This document shows positions 46,901 to 58,900 of a stretch of 64,000 bases of DNA, piece after piece. The stretch covers positions 27,428,001-27,492,000 of the forward strand of contig NC_134021.1 of NCBI RefSeq assembly GCF_040712315.1, read 5' to 3'. Each line of letters begins with the position of its first letter. Within the stretch, counting starts at the first letter, position 1. The DNA is from Castanea sativa (taxonomy: Eukaryota > Streptophyta > Magnoliopsida > Fagales > Fagaceae). Below the pieces are notes generated by a model. The model saw only the letters and a list, made by a program, of their open reading frames with translations, was not told the DNA's origin and did no database searches. The translations under genes and the position numbers were made by a program.

Positions 46901-49900
46901 ATTAAAAAACCATCAACTTCTTTGTTAGTTTGAATCCTAAGATTTCCAATTTAACAAAAGCGTTATAGCTAAATCTGTCTCATACTCTACACTAGCAACC
47001 TACGGTAATTCCTTAAATTCCAACACAACATCATCCCCAAAGAACACTCCTTGTGTTACATATATTTGAGAACATATTGTTGTTATTTAGAGTCCGTTTG
47101 GATAGAACTTATTTTGCTAAAACTGAAAATTGAAAACACTGTAGCAAAATAATTTTTAAATGTGTAAATAGTGCCGTGGGACCCATTTTTAATGAAAAAG
47201 TAGCTAAAAAGTGGAATTTGAGGGACCCGTGAACAATGCACTATTCACAGTGGAAAAGTCAAATGTTGCGGCTAAAAAAAAAAAAAAAAAAGAGAGAAAA
47301 CGCAACATTGAAAACGCAGACTTGAGATAATCTCTATCCAAACACATTCTTAGTCACTTTGCGTATTTTTTAATTTCTTTTTTATTAATATCTTTTATGC
47401 TATACCCACCAAAAAAAGGGTAAAAAACATAAAACACAGAAAAATTATGCAAAATAAAAGAATCTTGTTGTCAAGAGTGAAGTCCAAGCTTTCCATTCAC
47501 CTCTGTCACCTTCTCCTCTAAGCAGATGATCCAACCATTCATTGACGTTGTCATTGAGGTCATCAAGCTGTGTAGCATCCTCCGCGAAGCTCTTTGGTCT
47601 TTACTTGAGAACTCATCGCCGGTCCCTAAAGAGATGTGATGGGGCTACCGATGGGTTGTTGGTCGCCAATATAAGGTAAGTCGCAATGCAAAGGGAGAGA
47701 GAGAGAGAGAGAGAGGGTAAGAATTGAGAAATGATAAAACTACAATTCCATTCTTTTTTTTGTGGTCACGAACAAAGGGGGAAAACCCAGGAATACAGAG
47801 AAATTTTAGCACTAAGGGAGCTGTGGGGGTTACATACTGATGGATGGAATCCTGTCTCGTATTCTAATTTGGGGTTGTGTTTGCCTATGATCTCGTATCG
47901 TATTCGAATTCTCATTTTTGTTTTCATATTATGGATCTTGGTTACCATGGAAATTATACTATTAGAAAAAAAGAGAATCAATAAGGAAATATTGCGAATA
48001 AGAAAGAAAATGCTCAACCATCAGAGAAAAGAACCAGGGCAGAGCTATGTTCTCTTTGATCAACGGTGATGATGGCAAAAATGCATAGTTTTGCAATGAA
48101 TTCATAGTTACCCTCGCTAAAAAAGGGACAGGGTGAGGACAAGGCAGCCGTGATCTGACCCTACCCTGCCCTATTGCCATCCCTAATTCCATAAACACAC
48201 ACGCAGCCATGTCCAAGGTGTGTCCATGTCTGACACGACATGCAGCCCATTTTGCTGTGTCCATGCCTGCTAGGTTAACAGTTACCAACCGCATTACAAG
48301 AAGCAAAAAGATGTTGGGAACCATAAAATAGCTGTCAACTGGACTTCATAAGAATTTGTTTCAGAGACTTTTTAGCCTCAAGTCACTTTCAATGTTTGAC
48401 ATGTTGATGGATTCAAATCTACTTCAATGGCATGTGCATAAATTAACTACACTAGAGAAAATTCATTTCATACTAAATTTCACACATGATCAGTACATTT
48501 TTATAATTTTTATTTTTATAATTAGATAGTTACAACAATAGGGTAGTGGGGATTTGAACCTTGAACATCTCCTGGAAACACTAGGAGGTGCCAATTGAAC
48601 TACAGGGCTCTTTGTCACATGATGAATACTTAAGACATGTAAACAAGCAGCAAGGACATCAGGTTTCATGTGTATGCACTGTTCAAGGCAAAAAATAATT
48701 GTGTAATCATCACATCTAAAAAAAAAATTGTCAACTGGCTGCTACACTTCGGTTTGTAGATTCACAATAATGGACAAAATGCATTACCACTGCAGGGTTA
48801 AAGAGTTTTATGTGGGAAGGACTTTATTATAATGCCCCAATGTCCCAAGAAGGGAAAAAAAATGGAAAAAAGGAACACAATGACAGTAAGAAACAAGCAG
48901 AAAGTAAAACTCAATCACAAGTGCTCAAATTCCAATAAACTTACAGTAATAATAGATATCTTTCATTATAAAATTCCATGGGTTCCAAGTTTTTTCATCT
49001 CAATGTCTAGAAGCATGATAAACAGCTGTTAACACAATTCATTATTAAGAAAAATTAAAGGGAGTATAAAAAAAATAACAGACAAGGACAACAACATGTG
49101 CAAGCCTCGTTGCGGTAAAAACACATTGACAATAACCAAGTTTGCCTTTATAAAATCCTCAAAAACAAAGATTTACCACATTGCCATTAGTAGGAATTTA
49201 CAACATAAAATTAAATTGAATCAAAATAAAATTTGTTTAAGGCAAATTACTGTTTCTATCACATGTGGGATGAGGGTTGAATGCACATCGACATACTTTA
49301 TGTTTCAAACCCTGATTAATGGTGTCTCAGATAAGCAACACTTTTAAATCCTAAAAGTTGTCACAGTTGTCTTATATAACTAACATTTTTATGTAAATGA
49401 AATACTAAACATAACCAATCAATCATATACATGAAAGTAGAGCTTAGCACTAATTTAATATACCTTTGCAAGGCCACCAAGTAGAATTACAGACTTTTGT
49501 TGCTTCAGACCCAATAGTCCAGTGTACGTTGCTTCAACATTTGTTGCCTTACTGTCATCAACCCAAATTACCCCATTGGCATCCCTGTGTACTGCATAAC
49601 GATGCTAATCTAGTATAAAATCCAGACTGTTTGATCTATGGGAAATAAAATCAAAATAAATACAAAGGAAATAATGGGTGTGCCTAAATTATTGACTTAG
49701 CAACCATGGATTAAGGAGAGTGATATAAAATTTTCAAGAATTGGTATAGATGCTAAGACATGACAACGATTTTATTACAAATTCAATGCATTATTTACAC
49801 ACACCACTTCACACAGGAAAAAAAATATAGTGTTCTAGAAAATTAAATTAGAATGCCCTAAACACACTTACTGAGACAACAGTTTGTACATAACAATAGA

Positions 49901-52900
49901 TGAATATCCATTATCGCTTACCAATTTGCATCCGATGCGGTGGTGCCCTTAAATTTTCAATTGTTGAACTCATACCATTAGCATCAAGTCCAAGATCAAG
50001 TCCGAGAACACATAATGCAGCCACTGCAGCATTATAATAGTTGTGCGTTCCCATTACTTTCATTGCATCCAATTGTAGTTGTGAGACAACTCCCATGGTA
50101 GGAACTTCCAAGCTGGCAATTTTCGTCTCATTGTTGATCTGTTGCAAACAAGCAATGACCTCCAAAATAATAAGAAAGCAAAAAAAAGAAAAAAGAAAAA
50201 GAAATACCTAATCAATACAAATCATACATTAAAATCATAATTGTTTCTGAAAGCACTAGACAGGTGGCATAATGCCTTAAAAAATATGCCCCGCTACTAT
50301 TTTTAGTAGCATATATATCTTTTCTAGACCACAATTGAATAATAATGCTTAGGGTTACCTAATACTATTAATAGGTTAACCCCCACGATACAACATTACC
50401 CAACTACCCTTACAATATCCCTTCAAGCTGGGGCATATATAAGCATAACTTGTAGCAAAACAAGTATAAACAAGTCCTGCACAGTTGTTTCGTGAACATA
50501 TTAGCAACTTAAGCCCCTGTGGAGACTTACAAGGTAGCAATCACACCACTCTCCACTCTTTCTTGAACAAGAGTGACAATCCACCTAATATATGTTTGGT
50601 CTGTTCATGGAACACTGGGTTGGAAGTAAGATGAATTGCTGCTTGGTTGTCACAATACAAAATCATTGGAAATTACACAACAAAATTCAGTTCCTATAGA
50701 AGATGTTTAATCCACAAGTTCACACGATGTATGAACCATTCCTCTATAATCAATCTCTGCACTGGAACAAGACACAACACTCTATCTAGCCCTCACTTTT
50801 CCAAGTGATCAAGTTACGCCTATACTAGATCATCTGAGGGTGATCCCATTCCTACCCAGCCTGAATTTGAAAAACCTCTACATGCAAATCGCCATTGATT
50901 CTATATAAAATTTGAAGCCTTGGGTGAGCCTTAAGATACTTCACAAGCTGAAGCAACCTCCCAATGTGTAAGGCAAGGCGCTACCATACTCACCGCACTA
51001 ACAACAAATGATATATCTAACCAAGCAAAGGAGAGGTAGTTCAATTTACAAAGAAAGGATATATTTGGTCAATGTGTAGGGCAAGGTACTACCATATTTT
51101 CTGCTTGTCTTGTTACGCAAGAACCCTAGATCACATTACTGGTAACACAGGTTTGCTTTCTGACCTTAAGCATTCTAATAATCTTCTTCATGCCATGTTG
51201 GTAGATGGCTCAACTACTTACATTTTTGGTTTGGACACTGCCAACCTTAATCCTGCTCATTTACTATTTTCTTCCTTGCATATCCCTAAACCTCCTTTTT
51301 ATCCTTTTGTCTATTACTAAGCTTACCAAAACTCTTAACTTTGCTGCAATCTACTGGCCCACTTATGTATATTTCAGGGTCTCAAAACAGGAAAGAAGAT
51401 TGGTGATGGACATGAAGTCAATGGACTTTATTACCTAGTCAATTTCAACTACTCTATTTTAGTGGCACTTCAATCATTGAATTCTTCCTTTCAACATTAA
51501 TGTCATCTCAATCATCCTTCTCTTCAGATTTTGAAGTCATTAGTACCATCATGCAGCAAATAAGTGAATTTTTTTTTTAAATTTTTTTATTTATGAAACT
51601 GTGAAGCATTTTCTCCTAAAATCTAACCCGATGAATTATTAATTTTCCATAAAGATCCCACCAAAAACCTACATAAGATTCTCAACCCCCACAATGAGTA
51701 CTTCTACGAAGGGGTGCCCTACCTCTGTATCGGCCTCCCCCTTGATCACAATCTCCATGGCCTATAGATGTAGTAGTGAAAGCAGATTGATCAGAACAGT
51801 GAGCAATGGTATTGATGTTGGAGTCAGTTTAGGAGGCTTCATGAAGACGATTAAAAACCTGACTGAGAGAAGGGACTAGCCAAATTTTGAGATTTGAAAA
51901 GATCTAACCATTACGGAGACTGAAAATAAACCAAGCAGCACACACACTCTTGCTGTCGCTGCATGGCTTTAACATCTATAAAAATAGGCTGACAGATACT
52001 AAGCTCCCCACAAACGTTTTGAACTAAGCTTAATAGTCCTCTAATGTTTTATTTGTCAATTGAATGGAGAAATAATTTTGATGAGGCTGATATTTTAGAT
52101 AAAAATTGCTCACACCAAAATATATCTTTTGAGTTTGTTCCTATATCATTCCACAGAAAGACACAAATTTGAGCATCCTCAGCTTTCCAATCAAAGTGGC
52201 AGAGGATTTGACACTAAGTACTGGAACTTCTTTTTACCAAATAAAATTTCACAAAAAAAAAAAATGGTATCAAACTTCCACTATCACAATAAGTCAGTAT
52301 CAAAGCCCAACGTTGATTGTGCTATGAAGGTAATGTCTAGTGCACACAAGAAGTTAGTTCAAGATGGACATGTATGACGCATGCGAATTCATTCAAGATA
52401 GATTTGAGTTTGGATTTGGCTGTGCAAACAACGATCATCTTATTGAAGGAACCTTGTTTGGATTAAGGTAGAATTATGAAAATTACTAAAAATTTGGTGG
52501 CTTCAGCCGTAGATCCTCCCCCCTTAGGGGATGAGGAGAAGACTCTTAGAAGAATATGGAGTGGGTTTCTTTTAAGAGTATAGTCCTTTTTTTGGGGATG
52601 AAAAAAAACCTGTGTATGTGTAACAGTTTGTTTATTTTTTAATTCCAAGAATTGCTTGAATTCAATTGATCGTATATCTTGTTGAGAATGTAGTGGGGCA
52701 CAAAGGAGTATCCAAAGGGTTGCTAATGAATACTTTAGAGGTTTCCTAGTATGAATTGGTTACTTATGTGAGTTTTCTTCGTATTGCTTGTCAAAGAAGT
52801 AATTTCATGTTCCTTTGTCCACCAAGAAAAGTATTAAAGCCTTACATGTAGACAACACTATGAAGGGTTTGGTAGTGTAGCTTGAGGTGTGTGTGAGACT

Positions 52901-55900
52901 TAGAAGACAAAGTTTTGTCTAGTGTGTTAGTGACTTAGTGTGAGAGAACCTATGAGTGCATTTGATTGTCTATGGTTGTAATTCTTATCATTGATAGTGT
53001 ATTTTGGCTGGCGTTACTTGTGGATATAAGCATAGAATTTTCCAAAACATGTTGAATTCTGAGTTGTGGTGCTTGCTATTGGTATCAAGCTTCCATTATA
53101 CCTGCATGGTAATCACAAAGCCTCATCTCCTGCTGTTACCCAATTCCAGAACCAACAACCATAATCCTAGTCCATTTGGTCAATGATAGACTAGCAGACC
53201 TTGTTCTCTTCTAAAAGTTTTCTAACAAATATTTGGTTGTTGTCCCTTTCCACATCTTCCATTGAGCACTACCACTCACCAAGCCTACTGAGCATATCAG
53301 TCCTTTACTTCATTCAATCACCCAAAGTCTATCCCCATCATTGCCCTCTCCAATCTCATTGATCGTTGTAATCTGGGCTCTTGATTTGTGCCACTATAGT
53401 ATACTTCCAGTGTACTTTGTTGGTTTTTTTCTAATAAAATTTCTTACGTTACTTATCAAAAAAAAGGTTGCCTTGAAAGTTTTCTCCTCGATTTGTAAAA
53501 TTTTCTGTCCTATCAAGTCACACAAACAAACCCCCCCTTGCCCATCAAGTTTGACCTCCTACACCACTCCATAATAAAAAGGCAGAAATCTTGATCTGGT
53601 TTAGAATCCTGGAATTAAACCAGAGGCTTTGCAATAGCAAAAGGAAGGTCTTTTGTATTGAAATGAAGGTGCAGGGCTTGATGCTTGAGGGCCAAAATGG
53701 CCAAATCTTTGGCTAAAACATTTAGCAATCTACCACTATTTACAAAATATTTAGCAATCTACCACCTTTTTAAAATTCGAGTTTGACATGTAACTCAAGT
53801 TTCAAAAAATCGAGTTCCATAAAAAACTGCCCCAGTGGCACCTGCTAACCTGGATTATTTTAATTAAAAAAGGCCACGTGGAACTCGAGTTTGTGAAACT
53901 CGACCACAAACTCAAGTTCATTGTAATGTGTTACTCGAGTTTATAAAACTCGAGTACCATAAAACTGAGGTCCATATCTCTAAAACTGAGGTCCTCATCT
54001 TTAATGGCAACATTGTATTTTTATCATAAAACTTCTCCTCACCAAAGTGGCCGAATGGATTCCTTTTCTTTAGTCTATTTCTTTTCTTCTTTTCCTTCAG
54101 CTTTTCTTCTTCACTTCAGCGTGACCCACACGCATAAGGCCAAGTCTCTGACATGAAGTAAAGCTTGTTAGACAAGCTCCTTAATGAGTCTTTGACTTGT
54201 CTACTCTAATGACCACACTTGCCCCTGTGGGATGGTGTGGTTCACTAGTTTGACCAGTTTCAACTAAGACTTGGGTAAGACAACGAAATGGGAAAAGAAA
54301 AGGAGAGGTACAAAGGCATAGAAATCTAAGCTTATTTCTCACTTGTTCAAAATTTTAAAGGAACTCGAGCTTCAAGAGCTCGAGTTTCATATTACAAGGA
54401 ACCCGAATTTTTAAAACTTGAATTCCACGTGGACTTTTAAATTATACAATGTCAGATCAGCTTTTGCCACTGTGTCACATTTTTTTGGATCTCGATTCTC
54501 ATAAACTCGAGTTTCATGAACTTGAATTTCAAAACAGTGGTAAACTGCTATATCTTTCGCAAACAATGGTAGATTGCTAAATCTTTCAGCCAAAAATGGT
54601 ATTTGGCCATTTTGGCCAGTGCTTGAGGACTTCCTCTAGTGGTGTTTGATTCAGAGACTTTGAATCCAAATTTACATTTGGGGCAGTTTTTGATTCTCTA
54701 AAGAGCCTGGTGCGGACACAAGATACAGGCCCCCAATTATACACACGTATGGGAGGAAGAGCAAAAAGAAGACGGCCCAACCTGTGGCCTTATGGATGGA
54801 GCCTATTAGTTATTGAGCTTGAGATTAAGCAAGCCCGAACATTTAATAATTAGGGTTTCTTTATGCATTGTGTTGTTAGCTATTTAAACACTTTTTCTAA
54901 TTATTGTAAGACAACTTTTGAGAATTATAAAAAAACGTTTGTTTTCTTTTACACTGGTGCCAACTCTAGTTTGCTTGGTGCTGACTCCAAGTAGCCCTTA
55001 GGTGCTGACTCCTAGGGTTTATCCTATTATTTTTCTGTCTATTATAATATTGTGGTTGTCCTACGTCAGTTTTGGTATCAGAGCCAGGTTTCCCGTCCAT
55101 TCAACACAACCGTAGACACCCACGTCAAAGCAAAGCCATCAAAAAAAGCAAGCCAATCATGACAGTACCTTTCAAATTTTTGCCCCATGAGATCTTGAAC
55201 AAGCCCAAGCCAGCCCCAACAATCTGTGTATTCCCCCAAGCCCCACATGAGTTTCTCACCCCTAAACCAACAGAGAAGCTAGCGGCGCCTCCCAAGCCGG
55301 TGACCACCATCCGTGCCCGCCTCTGATCACAGAACCCACAGCCCCAAAAAAAAAAAAAAAAAAGAAGAAGAAGAAGAAGCAGAGACCCACGAAAGATCCT
55401 GCCGCCAACACCCACTGCCGCGAAGCCCAACAGCCACCAGCCGCTGCGAAACCCAACAGTCACCAACCACCAGCCGCCGCGAGACCCAACGCTTCACCCT
55501 TGACCACCGCTGCTGAGGACGTCGACCACCGCCGATGCCAAGATCCGAGACAGCCGCCGCCACTCCTCCACGATTCAAGCCACCGCTGTCTTCCCCACCT
55601 TCGCGCCACCACCGTCGTTGATCGCTAGCACCGCATGTCCATGTCGAGCCATTTTTTTTCACCTTCGAGATTTTGTTCTCTTTTAGTTTCTTGGCTTTCT
55701 TTAGTCTGTAGTTTAAGTTTTTTTTTTTTTTAAGGCCTGCCGTTGCACTTTTTCTCTTTTGTCTGTAGTTTCTTTTGTTAAACAGTGTATTTTATTATTT
55801 TGCACCAAAAAAAAAGCACTGTTGCTGTGACAGCCCATTGCTTGTATTGGGCTTAAGTTGTTTCCACAGGTCCACTCAGCCCAAGTCAACTCACTACTTG

Positions 55901-58900
55901 AGAAGCAGACCGTGGCTACCTAGAGCAATAAGTGGAGCCACTGGCTAGGGTACAATTCTGACTCTATTTTTTTGGTGGATTCAATTTTGTTTCATTAAAA
56001 AAAATATTATCTTTATGTTTTTTTATGTGCACATCCCACCATACTCCATTATCCTATCCATTTTGTGCTCAAATTAGCTGTTTTACTGTTTGTCCTCTTT
56101 CAGTACCCACTTTAAAATTCCAAAAAAAAAAAAAAAAAACCAATTTCTTTGAAATATCTGATTCTTATTATTAATTGTGGAGCTTATTGGAATTTGACTT
56201 TTATTTGGGCTATCTCTTAATATTGTGAACACTGTCACTATTTGTCTGCAATTCCTTCCTTTGATTCATCGATCTAGTCTCTACATGCACTCTTGCTTGA
56301 CCTTTAATTTTACATTGAGAATTGATTACTTGAATTTTTGGGAATCTCAACTGCATTCATAAATATTGTGTTGCATGCATCTACGTAGTGGTCGCGTCAT
56401 GTCAAACCCTGAACATCAATCCACTTCCGAATCTAGGCCCTCTTTAGAGCAAACCATAGGAGACCTAGCCAAGAGTGTCCGTGATTTGCTGGATAGGGTA
56501 GAGCGAATTGAAACATCTCAAAGAGAGACCACTAACCATGAAGGAGATAACATGCTTGGGCAAAATAACAATGGTCACTTTAATAGGGCTCCACACTTTG
56601 AACATGATCACTATAATCACTATGGTCCTAGGGATTATGATGATAGGATGTCTAAGGAAAGGATAGAAGCACCCACCTTTGATGGCTGCCTAGACCCATG
56701 GGTTTTCACTGATTGGTTACATCAAATGGAGAAATTCTTTGACTATTACCATTGGGCTGAGAATAGGAAAGTGAGGTATGCTAAGATGAAGTTAATTGGA
56801 TTGGCCCGAGCCCAAAAATATACATGAGATTCAAAGCTTTCATGGGCTCGCTTTTTTTTATCGCCGATTCATCAAAGGGTTTAGTACCATTATGTCCCCC
56901 ATCACTAACTGCTTGAAACATGGGGAGTTTATTTGGACAAAAGCTGCTACTAAGGCCTTCAAGAAGGTGAAACAAAAGATGATTGAGGCACCTGTCATGC
57001 GTCTCCCTGATTTCACCAAGCCTTTTGAAGTGGAATGTGATGCCTCAGGTATTGGCATTGGGGGAGTACTTAGTCAAGAGCACCACCCAATTGCCTATTT
57101 TAGTGAGAAGTTGAATGATGCTAAGCAAAAGTACTCCACAAATGACAAAGAATTTTATGCCATTGTACGAGCTCTGTGGCATTGGCGTCATTACTTGTTG
57201 TCTCGAGAGTTTATTATCTACTCTGATCATGAAGCTTTGCGCTATCTCAATTCCCAAAAGAAGCTAAATTTTAGGCACGGTAGTTGGGTTGAATTCCTGC
57301 AACGCTACTTTGTGGTGAAACATAGGGGGGGAGTTGAGAATAAGGCTGCTGATGCACTGAGTCGAAGAGTGTCTTTGCTATCAGTCATGAGTGTTAAGGT
57401 CACTGGGTTTGAACGACTTAAGGATGACTATCAGTCATGCCTAGATTTTGGGGAGCTCTACACTAGCCTAAGTAATGCCTCACGTCCCGTCTTGGATGAT
57501 TATACCCTTCAAGATGGTTACTTGTTCAAAGCCAACAAGTTGTGTATCCCTCGATCGTCAGTGAGAGATTTCCTAGTTTGGGAGATACATGCAGGAGGCC
57601 TTGCAGGTCATTTTGGCCGAGATAAGACAACTGAGGAAGTGGAACGTCAATTCTATTGGCCTGGTCTTAAGAGGGGCATTGCCAAGATAGTTGGTCAGTG
57701 TCGTACATGTAAACTAGCCAAACATCGCAAGCAAAACACTGGTCTGTACACGCCTTTACCTGTGCCAGATCGCCCGTGGCAGAACGTGAGTATGGACTTT
57801 GTGCTAGGTTTGCCCCGCACCTTTAGGAAGCATGATTCTATCCTAGTAGTTGTTGATCGCTTCTCTAAGATGGCTCATTTCCTACCATGTTCTAAGACTT
57901 CTGATGCTTCTAAAATTGCAAAGCTTTACTTTGATGAGATTGTCAAGCTTTATGGTCTCCCCAAAACCATAGTGTCTGATAGGGATGTTCGCTTCATGAG
58001 TTATTTTTGGAAGACCTTGTGGTATTTAGTAGGCACCAAATTGAAATTTTCCACGGCATTTCATCCTCAAACTGATGGTCAAACTGAGGTGGTTAATCGT
58101 AGTCTAGGGAACCTCCTTCGGTGTCTAGTGGGTGAAGCCAATCGGAATTGGGATTCAATTCTTCCTATAGCCTAACTTGCATATAATAGCTCTGTCAATA
58201 GGTCTATAGACGTTAGTCCTTTTGAGGTTGTGCATGGATATACACCTAGGAAGCCCTTAGATCTTTTGCCCATGTCCCCACATGTTAGGATTTCTGAATC
58301 TGCTGAGGCATTTGCACGACATGTTCATGATTTGCATACTGAGATTCACAAAAAAATTCAGGTAAGTAATTCTCAATATAAAATTCATGCTGATACTCAT
58401 CGACGTCATGCAGAGTTTCAGGTAGGAGATTATGTCATGATTCGGATCCGACCTGAACGGTTTCCCTCTGGGACCGTTAAGAAATTGCAGGCTCGTAGTG
58501 CCGGTCCATTCAAGGTATTGAAACGAATGGGCCCAAATGCATATGTCATTGACCTTCCTCATGATTATGGTATTAGCTCCTCCTTTAATATTGAGGATCT
58601 AGTTGCTTATAAAAGCCCTACAGCTATTCCTGATACTCCTTTTGATGAGCCTTTGCTTGATCCTATTGATGCCCCTATGCCTACCCCTTTACCCTTAAAT
58701 TTGCCCTATGCACATAAAGAATCTATTGATGCTATTTTAGATGAGCAAATTGTTTCTACCAGGGATGGAGGATTTCACCGTTTCCTAGTTCGGTGGCGTG
58801 AGCGACCAGATTCTGATTGCACATGGATTACTAGAGATGAGCTACAGCGACTGGATCCTGACTTACTGGAGTACTATCAGAGCTCTTCAGCTTTCCACTC

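Noticed and set aside
47731..48069. 112-codon plus-strand frame in MurD intron 6
   Set aside because: No recognisable motif, no splice or regulatory support, antisense to the host gene; treated as chance.
48536..48615. tRNA gene on the minus strand
   Set aside because: Box A and box B are present, but the T stem is imperfect, the anticodon loop is the wrong size, the acceptor stem is absent, and flanking target duplications show a SINE.
55125..55662. Overlapping Gly/Trp- and Ser-rich minus-strand frames
   Set aside because: Antisense of the C-rich gypsy leader; low complexity and no motif.
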